Origin: Acidovorax sp. NCPPB 4044
GTDB taxonomy: Bacteria; Pseudomonadota; Gammaproteobacteria; Burkholderiales; Burkholderiaceae_C
Length of the DNA stretch: 64,000 bases
Assembly (NCBI RefSeq): GCF_028069655.1
Contig: NZ_JAMCOS010000001.1
Span: forward strand, 588,001-652,000
Direction of reading: 5' to 3'
This document shows positions 1 through 8,477 of this stretch, piece by piece. The notes below the pieces were generated by a model. The model searched no databases, had not been told where the DNA came from, and saw only the letters and a list, made by a program, of their open reading frames with translations. The position numbers and the translations under genes are program-made. How positions within the stretch are numbered: the first letter of the stretch is position 1; each line of letters starts with the position of its first letter.

Positions 1-650
1 GCGCGGGCACCAACGACGACTGCGTGGCCGACCATGCCTTCGGGCTGCTGATCTCCATCGTGCGCGGCCTGCGCCCGCTGGACCGGCTTTGCCGCGAAGG
101 CGTGTGGCGCGATGCCATCGGCCTGCCGCCGAACGTTTCGGGCAAGCGCCTGGGCATCTTCGGCCTGGGCACCATCGGCCAGAAGATCGCGCGCCGCGCG
201 GCCGGCTTCGACATGCAGATCGGCTACCACAACCGCAGCCCCCGCGAGGGCACGCCCCACACGTATTTCGGGAGCCTGCGCGAACTCGCCGAATGGTGCG
301 ACATCCTCGTGTGTGCCACGCCCGGCGGTCCCGCCACGCGGCATGCGGTGAACACGGAAGTGCTCGACGCCATCGGCCCGCTGGGCTACCTGGTGAACAT
401 TGCGCGCGGCAGCGTGGTCGATACCGAGGCGCTGGCGGCAGCGCTGCGCGAGCACCGCATTGCCGGCGCAGGGCTGGATGTCTACGAGAGCGAGCCGCAT
501 CCGCCCGAGGCCCTCATCGGGCTCGACAATCTGGTGTTGACGCCCCACGTGGCCGGCTGGTCACCCGAAGCCGTGCAGTCCAGCGTAGACCGCTTCCTCG
601 CGAATGCTGCGGGGCATTTCGCCGGGACCGGCGTGGTTTCCCCGGTCTGA
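1..650 (+). CDS. D-2-hydroxyacid dehydrogenase, C-terminal part (cut by window edge)
   Basis: NAD(P)-dependent D-isomer-specific 2-hydroxyacid dehydrogenase, probably of the glyoxylate/hydroxypyruvate reductase type. The frame is open from base 3, so the N-terminal part lies outside the window and the GTG at 24 is an internal codon. Visible are the Rossmann loop GLGTIGQKIARR, a basic HNRSPR after the second strand (in this family usually linked to NADP preference, inferred here), the catalytic Arg in NIARGSVVD, the Glu in ESEPHPP and the catalytic His in LTPHVAGWS. All late catalytic motifs are intact. The substrate cannot be told from sequence alone. The gene is followed by an intrinsic terminator at 714-745. 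Confidence 0.88.
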   Translation, partial: AGTNDDCVADHAFGLLISIVRGLRPLDRLCREGVWRDAIGLPPNVSGKRLGIFGLGTIGQKIARRAAGFDMQIGYHNRSPREGTPHTYFGSLRELAEWCDILVCATPGGPATRHAVNTEVLDAIGPLGYLVNIARGSVVDTEALAAALREHRIAGAGLDVYESEPHPPEALIGLDNLVLTPHVAGWSPEAVQSSVDRFLANAAGHFAGTGVVSPV

Positions 651-713
651 AGCGTCTGCGCTGAGCGGGGCCGGCGGGTAGAATCCGCCGGCTTTCGCAA
701 GCGGTTTTCCGCC

Positions 714-745
714 AAAAGGCTGCTGTCCCGGCAGCCTTTTCTTTT
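714..745 (+). terminator. Rho-independent terminator after the dehydrogenase gene
   Basis: Perfect 10-bp stem AAAAGGCTGC / GCAGCCTTTT (714-723 and 731-740) with a 7-nt loop, followed by CTTTTT. It separates the dehydrogenase from the BMP-protein gene. The GC-rich stem plus U tract fits a factor-independent terminator. Confidence 0.85.
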
Positions 746-776
746 TCCAGAGCCCGGGACCATGTAGAGGACCACC

Positions 777-1874
777 ATGTACAAAAACCTCGCTGCCGCG
801 CTCGCGGCCGCCTGTCTTTTCCTTGCCCCCACCGCGTTCTCCCAGCCAGCCGCAGCCGGCGCTGCTCAGCAGCCCGGGCCCGTGAAGGCCGGCTTCGTCT
901 ATGTGTCGCCGATCACCGAAGCCGGCTGGACGCGGCAGCACGAGGAGGGCCGCCGCGCCGTGGAGGCCGCGCTGGGCCCGCAGGTGCGCACCACCTTCGT
1001 AGAGAACGTGGCCGAGGGCGCCGACGCGGAGCGCGTGATCCGCGATCTGGCGGCGACGGGGCACCAGATCATCTTCACGCCCAGCTTCGGCTACATGGAG
1101 CCCACGCTGAAGGTGGCGCGCGACTTCCCCGATGTGAAGTTCGAGTCCATCACGGGCTACAAGACCGCACCCAATGTGGCCACGGCCAATGCGCGCTATT
1201 ACGAAGGCCGGTACCTCGCGGGGGTGGCTGCCGGCCGCATGACCCGGTCGCATGTGGCGGGCTTCGTGGCAGGCTTTCCGATTCCCGAGGTGCTGCAGGG
1301 CATCAATGCGTTCACGCTGGGCATGCGCTCGGTGGACCCGAAGGCCACGGTGAAAGTGGTGTGGCTCAACGCCTGGTTCGATCCTCCGAAGGAGCGAGAC
1401 GCCGCCATGGCGCTTTTCAACGACGGCGTGGATGTGGTGGCTTTTCACACCGGCTCCACCGCCGTGATGGCGGCAGCGCAGGAGCGGGGCCGCTTCGCCA
1501 TCGGCTACCACTCCGACATGCGGCAGGTCGGCCCGGACGCGCAGATCCTGGCCGTCACCCACCAATGGGGCGCCTACTACACGGAGCGTGTGCGCGCGGT
1601 GCGGGAGGGCCGCTGGAAGAGCGGCAACGTCTGGGGAGGTGTGCGCGAGGGCATGGTGCGTGTGGAAGGTTTCGGCAGCAAGGTGCCCCCCGCCGTGCAG
1701 AAGGAAGTGCTGGCCCGGCAGGAGGACATCGCGCGCGGCCGCCTGCACCCGTTCCGGGCCGGTGCCTCGCCCGTGCGCGACAACACCGGCCGCGAGGTGA
1801 TCGCCCCTGGCCGCACGTTGACCGACGAGCAGATCCTGCGCATGGACTGGTTCGCCGAGGGCGTGCAGCGATAG
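777..1874 (+). CDS. BMP family ABC transporter substrate-binding protein
   Basis: 365-aa periplasmic solute-binding protein of the Bmp/PnrA (basic membrane protein) family, whose characterised members bind purine nucleosides or related compounds. Residues 1-22 form a signal peptide (MYKN, then an Ala/Leu-rich core ending near TAFSQ). The mature part keeps family features: a [20 protein letters not shown] opening strand, [17 protein letters not shown], and [11 protein letters not shown]. No lipobox Cys is seen, so it is probably a soluble periplasmic protein. No permease or ATPase gene lies beside it. A guanine deaminase gene 2.7 kb downstream makes a purine-related ligand plausible (inference). 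The ATG is preceded by AGAGGA. The 3' end is only 16 bp from the convergent CzcE-like gene. Confidence 0.87.
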   Translation: MYKNLAAALAAACLFLAPTAFSQPAAAGAAQQPGPVKAGFVYVSPITEAGWTRQHEEGRRAVEAALGPQVRTTFVENVAEGADAERVIRDLAATGHQIIFTPSFGYMEPTLKVARDFPDVKFESITGYKTAPNVATANARYYEGRYLAGVAAGRMTRSHVAGFVAGFPIPEVLQGINAFTLGMRSVDPKATVKVVWLNAWFDPPKERDAAMALFNDGVDVVAFHTGSTAVMAAAQERGRFAIGYHSDMRQVGPDAQILAVTHQWGAYYTERVRAVREGRWKSGNVWGGVREGMVRVEGFGSKVPPAVQKEVLARQEDIARGRLHPFRAGASPVRDNTGREVIAPGRTLTDEQILRMDWFAEGVQR

Positions 1875-1890
1875 GCGCCGCCCCGGAGCG

Positions 1891-2334
1891 TCAGTTGCGT
1901 TCGCCTTCGTTCGGCGCGACATACACCTGCAGCGTGCCCGCGCCGAAGTCCGGCGGACTGATCGCGGCCAGGCTCACGGGGCGGTGGGCCGCCACATCGA
2001 ACTTCCACGCGAACGTTTTGTCGCCATTGCGGAACGCGATGGTCTGGCCGCATTTCACGTTGAGCGTCCGCGTCTGCGAGGCATCGACTGTACGTACTGC
2101 GTCTGTGGCGCTCGCGGGCCGGCCGAGGGTGGACTGGCCGCTGGCGTAAGCCGTGCCGTCTGCCTCGGCTTTCGAACGGGAGGCGGCGGCCGGGGCCGTG
2201 CCTGCGTGGTCGGGGTGCGAGGTGTAGCCCGACTCGGTGGGGGCGCTGTGGATGATGCCGCTGGCAAAGCCGGCCGCGGGCAGCAGGGCGGCGCAAGCCA
2301 GGGCGGCAGACAGGGAGTGGCGGATGCTTTTCAT
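1891..2334 (-). CDS. CzcE-family periplasmic metal-binding protein
   Basis: 147-aa exported protein with a signal peptide ([20 protein letters not shown], cleavage near GFASG). The C-terminal half has the CzcE pattern: [20 protein letters not shown], then a [11 protein letters not shown] stretch and a terminal LQVYVAPNE strand. CzcE of Cupriavidus is a periplasmic copper-binding protein of the czc metal-resistance locus. Here the gene is divergent from a CzcR/CzcS-like two-component system, supporting a metal-response role. The middle of the protein (about residues 40-75) is low complexity. A good SD (AGGAG) precedes the ATG. The shared 165-bp intergenic region holds a perfect inverted repeat likely bound by the response regulator. 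No efflux pump genes are adjacent. Confidence 0.78.
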   Translation of the reverse strand: MKSIRHSLSAALACAALLPAAGFASGIIHSAPTESGYTSHPDHAGTAPAAASRSKAEADGTAYASGQSTLGRPASATDAVRTVDASQTRTLNVKCGQTIAFRNGDKTFAWKFDVAAHRPVSLAAISPPDFGAGTLQVYVAPNEGERN

Positions 2335-2439
2335 GGATGTCGATCTCCTGAAGTGGATGTGGATGAAGTGGAAGCCATGTCTTGCGGCGATGGCCTTGGG
2401 ACAGCACCGACTCTAGGGAAGCGTCCCCGACAGGCCGCC

Positions 2440-2473
2440 GCCGCGGAGATGACAAATTCGTCATCTCCGCGGC
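2440..2473. promoter_or_regulatory. Perfect inverted repeat, probable response-regulator operator
   Basis: 14-bp arms GCCGCGGAGATGAC / GTCATCTCCGCGGC (2440-2453 and 2460-2473) around AAATTC. The core ATGAC-N6-GTCAT resembles the boxes bound by CopR/CzcR/CusR-type OmpR regulators (family knowledge). It lies between the divergent CzcE-like gene and the response-regulator gene, so it could serve both. Its centre is about 43 bp upstream of the czcR-like ATG. Confidence 0.72.
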
Positions 2474-2486
2474 AGTGCGCTCTGGG

Positions 2487-2492
2487 CACAAT
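2487..2492 (+). promoter_or_regulatory. Candidate -10 hexamer of a leaderless promoter (response regulator)
   Basis: CACAAT ends 7 bp before the ATG at 2500 and no Shine-Dalgarno sequence lies between. If it is a -10 element, transcription would begin at or next to the ATG. No good -35 is seen; the inverted repeat at 2440-2473 sits about where an activator would replace it. Confidence 0.35.
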
Positions 2493-2499
2493 CCTGCGC

Positions 2500-3198
2500 A
2501 TGAAACTGCTGGTGATCGAAGACGAGCCCAAGTTGGCGGAATACCTGCGCAAGGGCCTGGGGGAAGAGGGGTTCGTGGTCGATGTGGCGCACGACGGCGT
2601 GGACGGGCTGCACCGCGCCACCGAGTATGCGTACGACGCCATCGTGCTGGACCGCATGCTGCCCGGGATCGACGGCATTGCCGTACTGGCGGCGTTGCGC
2701 ACCGGCCGGCAGACGCCGGTGCTCATGCTCACGGCCCAGGGACGGGTGGAAGACCGCGTGCAGGGCCTGCAGGCAGGCGCGGACGACTACCTCGTCAAGC
2801 CTTTTGCATTTTCCGAATTGGTGGCACGGTTGCATGGGCTGCTGCGGCGTGCGCGGGGTATCGCTGCGCCTGCAGAAGCCACGGTGCTGCGCATGGCCGA
2901 TCTGGAACTGGACCTGATCCGCCGCAAGGCGGTGCGTGCCGGGCAACGGCTCGACCTGACCGCCAAGGAGTTCAACCTGCTGAGCCTGCTGCTGAGGCGC
3001 CAGGGCGAGGTTCTCTCGCGCACCGAACTGGCGGAGCAGGTGTGGGACATGAACTTCGACAGCGAGACCAACGTGGTCGAGGTGGCCGTGCGGCGCCTGC
3101 GCGGCAAGCTGGATCAGCCTTTCGAAAGGCCCCTGTTGCACACGGTGCGCGGCATGGGCTATGTGCTGGAGCCACGGCCCGCGGAAGCGCAGCCGTGA
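2500..3198 (+). CDS. OmpR-family response regulator (CzcR/CusR/IrlR type)
   Basis: 232-aa two-component response regulator starting [16 protein letters not shown]. Receiver domain about residues 1-115 has the acidic pair in IEDEP, the phospho-acceptor Asp in [11 protein letters not shown], the Thr in LMLTAQ and the Lys in YLVKPFAF. The winged-helix DNA-binding domain (about 130-228) ends in [11 protein letters not shown]. Resemblance to heavy-metal regulators (CzcR, CusR, IrlR) and the divergent CzcE-like gene suggest a metal signal. The frame is open far upstream, but the ATG at 2500 matches the family N-terminus and leaves the inverted-repeat operator outside the gene. The stop overlaps the GTG start of the kinase gene, so the two are translationally coupled. 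Confidence 0.9.
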   Translation: MKLLVIEDEPKLAEYLRKGLGEEGFVVDVAHDGVDGLHRATEYAYDAIVLDRMLPGIDGIAVLAALRTGRQTPVLMLTAQGRVEDRVQGLQAGADDYLVKPFAFSELVARLHGLLRRARGIAAPAEATVLRMADLELDLIRRKAVRAGQRLDLTAKEFNLLSLLLRRQGEVLSRTELAEQVWDMNFDSETNVVEVAVRRLRGKLDQPFERPLLHTVRGMGYVLEPRPAEAQP

Positions 3199-4577
3199 CG
3201 GCCTCGCTCGGGGGTGCGCTTTCGCGCTGGCTGGCCGTGCAGACGGTGCTGGGCCTGGGCGGCGTGTGCGCGGCGGTGTACCTCGTCATCGCGCTGACGC
3301 TCGCGCAGCGGCAGGAAGAGTCCATCGCCAGCAAGGAGCGGGCGGTGGCCGAGGTGCTCGCGGGGCACCGGCAGGGGCATGAAACGCAGGCAGGCCACAT
3401 GCTCGACGACATGCTGGCAGGGCACGGCGAACTGGCGTTGCGCGTGACCGATGCCCGGGGCGAGATCGTCTATCTCCGCAATCCGGCACTCCTGGCGTCG
3501 CAAGGCCAGGTACGCCGCTCGATCGAAGTCAACGGTCCACCCGAGCGCCCGCATGCCGTCTTCGCCACGCTGGTGCTCGACACCCGCGCCGACGACGCGC
3601 TGCTGCGCCGCCTGGGCTGGACGCTGCTGATCGCCGCGCTGGCCGGGGCGGCGACTGTATCGCTGGGGGCTTTCTGGCGGGTCCGGCGGGGCCTGTCGCC
3701 GCTGCGGCAACTGGTCGCACAGACCGCCGGCATCGCGGCCAGGAGCGGCGGCCGGCGCCTGGACGGTTCCGCCCAGCCGACCGAGCTGCAGCCGCTGATC
3801 GGACAGTTCAATGCGCTGCTGGACCGGGTTGCCGACGCCCATGGCCAGCTGGAGGCGTTCAACGCCGATGCGGCGCACGAACTGAACACGCCCCTGGCGA
3901 CCCTCATCAGCAGCTGCGAGCTGGCGCTGCGCCGCTCGCGCGGAGAGGAGGAGCTGCGGGAGACCCTGGCCTCCAATCTGGAAGACCTGCGCCGGCTGGC
4001 CGGCATCGTGGCCGACATGCTGTTCCTCTCGCAGGCCGATCGCGGCACGGCGCTGCGCAGCGAGAACGTGGTGAGCCTGGCGGCGCTGGCCGGCGAGGTG
4101 CTTGAATTCCACGAGGCGGCCCTCCAGGAGTCCGGCCTGCGGACCGCCATCGACGGCGATGCGAGCCTGGCGGTGGATGCCCGGCTGCTGCGGCGTGCGC
4201 TGTCCAACATCGTGGGCAATGCCACACGCTACGCAGTGCCGGGTTCCATCCTGCAGGTGCGCATCGTGCCGGAGCCGGCTCCTGGCGGCTCCGTCCGGAT
4301 GTCGGTGCGCAACGAGGGCGAGGGCATCGCGGCCGAGCACCTGCCGCGGATCTTCGACCGCTTCTACCGTGCCGACAGCGCGCGGCCGCAGGCCGACCGC
4401 AACCATGGCCTGGGCTTGTCCATCGTTGCGGCGATCGCACGCATGCACGGGGGCGAGGCCTATGCCGTGTCGGACGGCGCAGGCGTGGAAATCGGCCTGC
4501 GCCTGCCCGGCGAGCAGGCAGGGCATGGGCCCGTGTCATCATGGGCCCATGCCCGCGATGCCGCTGCCACTGCCTGA
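3195..4577 (+). CDS. Heavy-metal-type sensor histidine kinase
   Basis: 460-aa membrane sensor kinase, cognate partner of the upstream regulator (overlap GTGA). The chosen start is the GTG at 3195. A first membrane segment follows (about residues 12-35, [19 protein letters not shown]), then a periplasmic loop of about 100 aa, a second segment (about 140-165), a HAMP linker, and the HisKA box with the phospho-His in [13 protein letters not shown]. The ATPase domain has the N box ([10 protein letters not shown]), a DRFYRAD F-box and the G box [17 protein letters not shown]. Organisation is as in CusS/CzcS/IrlS. The 3' end overlaps the start of guaD by 29 bp in another frame. Confidence 0.88.
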   Translation: MTASLGGALSRWLAVQTVLGLGGVCAAVYLVIALTLAQRQEESIASKERAVAEVLAGHRQGHETQAGHMLDDMLAGHGELALRVTDARGEIVYLRNPALLASQGQVRRSIEVNGPPERPHAVFATLVLDTRADDALLRRLGWTLLIAALAGAATVSLGAFWRVRRGLSPLRQLVAQTAGIAARSGGRRLDGSAQPTELQPLIGQFNALLDRVADAHGQLEAFNADAAHELNTPLATLISSCELALRRSRGEEELRETLASNLEDLRRLAGIVADMLFLSQADRGTALRSENVVSLAALAGEVLEFHEAALQESGLRTAIDGDASLAVDARLLRRALSNIVGNATRYAVPGSILQVRIVPEPAPGGSVRMSVRNEGEGIAAEHLPRIFDRFYRADSARPQADRNHGLGLSIVAAIARMHGGEAYAVSDGAGVEIGLRLPGEQAGHGPVSSWAHARDAAATA

Positions 4578-5868
4578 ATCTCCTGCCCACCTCTACCGCG
4601 CCGCGCTGCTGCGGTTCGATGCCAGCGGCGTGCCCGCGTATGACGAAGACGGCTTGCTGGCCGTCGGCCCGGACGCTGTCGGCGTGCCGCGCGTGGTCGC
4701 CGCAGGCGCCTGGTCCTCGCTGGCGCCGCGTTTCGCCGGCTTGCCGGTCACGCACTGGCCGGACCGCATCATCGCCCCCGGTTTTGTCGACATGCATGTG
4801 CATTTTCCCCAAACCGATGTCATCGGGTCGCCCGCCGAAGGGCTGCTGCCGTGGCTGGAGAACTACACCTTCCCGCACGAATCGCGTTTTGCCGATCCAG
4901 CCTATGCACGTGGCGTGGCCACCGTTTTCATTGACGAGCTGCTGCGCAACGGCGTCACCACGGCGCTCACCTTCGCCACCTCGCACCCCGCATCGGTGGA
5001 TGCGCTGATGCAGGAGGCCGAGGCGCGCGGGCTGCGGCTCATCGCCGGCAAGGTGCTGCAGGACCGGCATTCGCCCGACGGCGTGCGCGACGGTACGGAG
5101 CAATCCCTGCGCGACACCGAGGCGCTGATCCACCGCTGGCACGGCCGCGGCCGCCTGGGCTACGCGGTCACCCCGCGTTTCGCGCCGAGTTGCACCGAGG
5201 CGCAACTGCGCGGCGCGGGTGAGCTGGCCGCGCGTTATCCGGACGTCTGGGTCCAGTCCCATGTGGCCGAGAACCGCGACGAGATCCGCTGGGCACGCGA
5301 ACTCTTTCCCGAGGCCCGTAGCTATCTTTCGATCTACGGTGGTTTCGGACTGCTGCGCGAGCGGGCGGTGTACGCGCATTGCATCCACTTCGACGACGAC
5401 GATCGGGCGCTCATGCGCGACACCGGTACCGTGGCAGCTGTCAGCCCCACCAGCAACCTGTTTCTGGGTAGCGGTTTCTTCGACTACGCGGGTGCCGACC
5501 GGGTGGGGTTTCGCTACGGCCTGGCCAGCGACGTGGGTGGCGGTACCAGCTTCAGCCCGTTCCACACCATGCTCGCGGCCTACTATGTCGGGCGCGAGGG
5601 GCAGACCAAGCCGGGCCTCTCGCTGTCGCCCGGCCATCTGTGGTGGCAGCACACGGCCGGCGCCGCGCAGGCGCTCGGGCTCGAAGGGGTGATCGGCAAC
5701 CTGCAGCCGGGCTGCGAGGCCGATTTCGTGGTGCTGAACCCCCGGGCCACCCCGATGCTGGCACGCAAGGCGGAGCAGGCGTCCAGCCTGGACGAGCTGC
5801 TGTTCGCGATGATCGTGCTGGGCGATGACCGGGTGATCGAGCGCACTGTGATCGCAGCCAAGCCATAG
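4549..5868 (+). CDS. guaD: Guanine deaminase
   Basis: 439-aa cytoplasmic amidohydrolase converting guanine to xanthine and ammonia. Metal ligands appear as the HVHFPQ motif (PGFVDMHVHFPQ, near residue 82), a conserved SHVAEN His, a later YAHCIHFDD His, and the Asp in ASDVGGGTSFS. The length matches E. coli GuaD (439 aa). The frame is open upstream; the ATG at 4549 (with a second ATG at 4558) gives the family-like N-terminus. It overlaps the kinase gene, so it may share that transcript, although its function suggests purine salvage or catabolism. The BMP binding protein upstream may supply purines (inference). Confidence 0.9.
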   Translation: MPAMPLPLPESPAHLYRAALLRFDASGVPAYDEDGLLAVGPDAVGVPRVVAAGAWSSLAPRFAGLPVTHWPDRIIAPGFVDMHVHFPQTDVIGSPAEGLLPWLENYTFPHESRFADPAYARGVATVFIDELLRNGVTTALTFATSHPASVDALMQEAEARGLRLIAGKVLQDRHSPDGVRDGTEQSLRDTEALIHRWHGRGRLGYAVTPRFAPSCTEAQLRGAGELAARYPDVWVQSHVAENRDEIRWARELFPEARSYLSIYGGFGLLRERAVYAHCIHFDDDDRALMRDTGTVAAVSPTSNLFLGSGFFDYAGADRVGFRYGLASDVGGGTSFSPFHTMLAAYYVGREGQTKPGLSLSPGHLWWQHTAGAAQALGLEGVIGNLQPGCEADFVVLNPRATPMLARKAEQASSLDELLFAMIVLGDDRVIERTVIAAKP

Positions 5869-5899
5869 GCCCGCAGGGCATGTGGAGCGCCGGTATTCA

Positions 5900-5917
5900 G
5901 CTATGAAAAGAGTAGTA
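5900..5917 (+). repeat. Degenerate copy of the GCTAT-N7-ATAGC palindrome (copy F)
   Basis: GCTAT-GAAAAGA-GTAGT keeps the 5+7+5 geometry of the dispersed repeat described for 25851-25911 and is closest to copy E at 51318-51338. It lies in the leader of dcd, about 50 bp upstream of the ATG. The right arm has two mismatches. Confidence 0.45.
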
Positions 5918-5967
5918 TCGCGTCCGCGCGCCGCCTTCGACCTGGCGCGCCCGAGGAGAGGAAGCAC

Positions 5968-6534
5968 ATGAGCATCAAGAGCGATAAATGGATCCGCCGC
6001 ATGGCCGAGCAGCACGGAATGATCGAGCCGTTCGAGCCCGGCCAGATCCGCGAGAGCGACGGCCGCAAGATCATCAGCTACGGCACCAGCAGCTACGGCT
6101 ACGACATCCGCTGCGCGCCCGAATTCAAGGTGTTCACCAACATCCACAGCACGGTGGTGGACCCCAAGCATTTCGACGAGAAAAGTTTCGTCGATTTCCA
6201 TGGCGATAGCTGCATCATCCCGCCCAACAGCTTCGCGCTGGCACGCACGGTGGAGTACTTCCGGATCCCGCGGAACGTGCTCACCATCTGCCTGGGCAAG
6301 AGCACCTATGCACGCTGCGGCATCATCGTGAACGTCACCCCGTTCGAGCCCGAATGGGAAGGCTACGTGACGCTCGAATTCAGCAACACCACGCCCCTGC
6401 CGGCGCGGATCTACGCGGGCGAGGGATGTGCCCAGGTGCTGTTCTTCGAAAGCGATGAAGTCTGCGACGTGAGTTACAAGGACCGCGGCGGTAAATACCA
6501 GGGTCAGGTCGGAGTGACGTTGCCCAAAGCCTGA
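5968..6534 (+). CDS. dcd: dCTP deaminase
   Basis: 188-aa trimeric dCTP deaminase giving dUTP for dTMP synthesis. Key family segments are intact: the N-terminal [21 protein letters not shown], the [21 protein letters not shown] stretch with the catalytic Glu region ([19 protein letters not shown]), and a C-terminal [13 protein letters not shown] lid. Length is the usual 188 aa. A strong SD (GAGGAGAGGAAG) precedes the ATG. The upstream leader carries a degenerate repeat (5900-5917). No partner gene is adjacent; the next two genes are small and unknown. Confidence 0.96.
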   Translation: MSIKSDKWIRRMAEQHGMIEPFEPGQIRESDGRKIISYGTSSYGYDIRCAPEFKVFTNIHSTVVDPKHFDEKSFVDFHGDSCIIPPNSFALARTVEYFRIPRNVLTICLGKSTYARCGIIVNVTPFEPEWEGYVTLEFSNTTPLPARIYAGEGCAQVLFFESDEVCDVSYKDRGGKYQGQVGVTLPKA

Positions 6535-6651
6535 GCGAAGGGCAGGAACGCGCTGCAACTGGAGCGTGTCCTACAAGCAGGCGGCGTTTTTCTCCGGTGC
6601 GGGCACGGTAGGGCAGGTCTAGCATCCCTGCCATGGACTGCCGTTGCATGC

Positions 6652-6667
6652 TGTGATGTTTGTCACA
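6652..6667. promoter_or_regulatory. Perfect CRP-type box
   Basis: TGTGA-TGTTTG-TCACA matches the consensus half-sites TGTGA-N6-TCACA exactly, and the symmetry extends one base outward at the left. It is centred about 52 bp upstream of the ATG of the unknown gene at 6712. A Crp/Vfr-type or another Crp-Fnr family regulator is the likely ligand (inference). Confidence 0.6.
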
Positions 6668-6711
6668 CAGCCCCGGCAGACTGATTGCAGTACCGCTTCG
6701 AGGACACCGCC

Positions 6712-7059
6712 ATGCTCGCCCCATCCCTGTCACCTTCCGCTATCGCCACCGGCGCTCCGGTGGGTATGGCCCCCGCGCGGCCGGGCGCCTCGGCCAGCTA
6801 CCCCCAATGCCTCTCGGCCTCGCGCGGACCACGCTATTGGCCCGCGCAGACCCTGGATACCTTTCTCCTTCAAATGGCGGCCCGCGGGCACTGCATCAGC
6901 GCCGCCATGATGCTGGGCGATCGCCGCTATGCGCTGGAACAGATCGAGCATGCCCGCGGCCTGCAGGGCGAGACGCTGCAGGCGCTGGTCCAGGAGCTTT
7001 CCGAATATTTTCAGGATACCGAGCCCGCAGCCGCCGGACTGCACTGGTGCCATCGTTGA
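6712..7059 (+). CDS. Small protein of unknown function
   Basis: 115-aa protein not recognised. It has an N-terminal low-complexity Pro/Ala/Ser region (residues 1-40) and a C-terminal helical part (LDTFLLQMAARGHCISAAMM, then a GDRRYALEQIEHARGLQGETL helix and ALVQELSEYFQ). No signal peptide, membrane segment or metal motif is clear. The ATG at 6712 is preferred over 6685 because GAGGA lies 7 bp ahead of it. A perfect CRP-type box is centred 52 bp upstream, suggesting catabolite-type control. A strong hairpin follows (7067-7109). The helical core may be a small interaction domain (inference). Confidence 0.6.
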   Translation: MLAPSLSPSAIATGAPVGMAPARPGASASYPQCLSASRGPRYWPAQTLDTFLLQMAARGHCISAAMMLGDRRYALEQIEHARGLQGETLQALVQELSEYFQDTEPAAAGLHWCHR

Positions 7060-7066
7060 ACCGCGG

Positions 7067-7109
7067 TGCCAGGGTGCGGCAACGCCCGGTCGGGGCGTCG
7101 GCCCTGGCA
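7067..7109 (+). other. Nested stem-loop between two small genes
   Basis: Outer arms TGCCAGGG / CCCTGGCA (7067-7074 and 7102-7109) enclose an inner stem ACGCCC / GGGCGT (7082-7087 and 7093-7098). There is no U tract, so it is not a classical terminator. It could be an mRNA-stabilising or attenuating hairpin between the genes at 6712 and 7134. Confidence 0.5.
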
Positions 7110-7133
7110 GAGCATTGCCCAGGAGCCTTGTCC

Positions 7134-7424
7134 ATGTCCAACCCCTCCTTCGACTTTTCGGCATCCCAGGTGCACGAAGAGGATGTGCCTGCGCATTCTG
7201 TCGCCCGGCCGGACTTCCTTGCCCTTGGCGCGGTCGTGATCGCATTCCAGGTTGCCGCCATGGCCTGGGTGCTGGAAGACCACGTCCGGCACGCGGCGCA
7301 GCAGCAGGCTTCCTGGGTGGCGAGAGGCATGCAGGCGCCGGCCGGCGTACAGGCTTCCTCCGGCGTGCCCACGGTCCAGGCGGATGCCGGCGTGCCGGGC
7401 CAGTCGCTGGCAGTGCTCCGCTGA
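7134..7424 (+). CDS. Small single-pass membrane protein of unknown function
   Basis: 96-aa protein starting MSNPSFDFSASQVHEEDVPA, with one clear transmembrane helix (about residues 28-47, FLALGAVVIAFQVAAMAWVL). After a charged HVRHAAQQQ stretch comes a tail rich in Ala, Gly, Val and Gln with a repeated (A/P)GVQA/PGVP flavour. A good SD (AGGAG) precedes the ATG at 7134; the frame is open far upstream but codes nothing recognisable there. No family was recognised. It stands between another unknown small gene and the zinc-peptidase gene, all in the same direction. Confidence 0.6.
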   Translation: MSNPSFDFSASQVHEEDVPAHSVARPDFLALGAVVIAFQVAAMAWVLEDHVRHAAQQQASWVARGMQAPAGVQASSGVPTVQADAGVPGQSLAVLR

Positions 7425-7484
7425 GCGGGGCTTTCCGGGATTACCATCCGGCCTTCAGGATGAACCGCTGCTGAGGTACGCACG

Positions 7485-8366
7485 ATGAGATGGGACGGCA
7501 ATCGCGAATCGGACAACGTCGAGGACCGGCGCGATGAAGGCAGTGGGGGCGGCATGCCGATCTTCGGCGGGCGCAGCATCGGCATCGGCACCATCGTCAT
7601 TGCACTCATCGGTGGCTGGGTGTTTGGCATCAATCCGATCACGCTGCTGGGCCTGCTGAGCGGCGGTGGCGGCCCTGCACATGTGCAGACGCAACAGGCG
7701 CCTGCGCACCGCCCTCCTGCCGACGACACCATGGCCCGTTTCGTCTCCACCGTACTGGCCGATACCGAAGATGTCTGGGCCGACGTGTTCCGGCAGGGCG
7801 GTGGCACCTACCAGAACCCACGGCTCGTGCTCTTCCGCGGCTCCACGCCCACGGCCTGTGGCACGGGCCAGGCCGCCATGGGTCCCTTCTACTGCCCGGC
7901 CGACCGCAAGGTCTATATCGACCTGGGGTTCTACGAAACCCTGAAGACCCGCCTGGGGGCTCCCGGTGACTTCGCGCAGGCCTACGTGATTGCGCACGAA
8001 GTGGGCCACCACGTGCAGAACCTCATGGGCATCAGCGGCCGCGTGGACCAGATGCGGGGCAGGGTGAGCCAGGTCGATACCAACCACCTCTCGGTCCGCC
8101 TTGAATTGCAGGCCGACTGCTTCGCGGGTGTGTGGGCCCACCATGCGCAGAACGCGCGGCAGATTCTGGAGCAGGGCGATGTGGAAGAAGCCATGAACGC
8201 AGCTGCGAAGATCGGCGACGACGCCCTGCAGCGTGCTTCCGGCGGCGCCGTGGTGCCCGACAGCTTCACCCATGGCACCAGCGCGCAGCGCCAACGGTGG
8301 TTCCATACCGGTCTGCAGACCGGCAGCGTGAAGGCATGCGACACCTTCTCCAGCCGAAATCTCTGA
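7485..8366 (+). CDS. YpfJ-family neutral zinc metallopeptidase
   Basis: 293-aa membrane-anchored protein of the YpfJ/putative neutral zinc metallopeptidase family. The N-terminus is hydrophilic and Gly-rich, followed by a transmembrane helix (about residues 32-60, IGIGTIVIALIGGWVFGINP) and a long domain with the zinc motif HEVGHHVQ at 171-178 and the later LELQADCFAGVWAHHA, which supplies the conserved Glu/Asp. Other family marks are the TACGTGQAAMGPFYCPAD loop and VYIDLGFYETL. Length is typical. The substrate is unknown in the family. The SD is GAGG near the ATG at 7485. It is followed by repeat copy D. Confidence 0.9.
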   Translation: MRWDGNRESDNVEDRRDEGSGGGMPIFGGRSIGIGTIVIALIGGWVFGINPITLLGLLSGGGGPAHVQTQQAPAHRPPADDTMARFVSTVLADTEDVWADVFRQGGGTYQNPRLVLFRGSTPTACGTGQAAMGPFYCPADRKVYIDLGFYETLKTRLGAPGDFAQAYVIAHEVGHHVQNLMGISGRVDQMRGRVSQVDTNHLSVRLELQADCFAGVWAHHAQNARQILEQGDVEEAMNAAAKIGDDALQRASGGAVVPDSFTHGTSAQRQRWFHTGLQTGSVKACDTFSSRNL

Positions 8367-8382
8367 TTCAATCGGCAGAAAA

Positions 8383-8401
8383 TGCTATGTTTTTAATAGC
8401 A
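8383..8401 (+). repeat. GCTAT-N7-ATAGC palindrome (copy D)
   Basis: ATGCTAT-GTTTTTA-ATAGCAT (arms 8383-8388 and 8396-8401, one more pair outward). It has the same 5+7+5 core geometry as copies A-C and E but lacks the CGGCGGCAT tail. It lies between the zinc-peptidase and helicase genes and forms an AT-rich stem-loop with no U tract. Confidence 0.7.
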
Positions 8402-8477
8402 TAGAAAGACCATTTGGCGGCGACATGGGGCCGAAAACGGCCCCGGTGGAGGGCTGGTGCGACAATAACGGCCTCAA

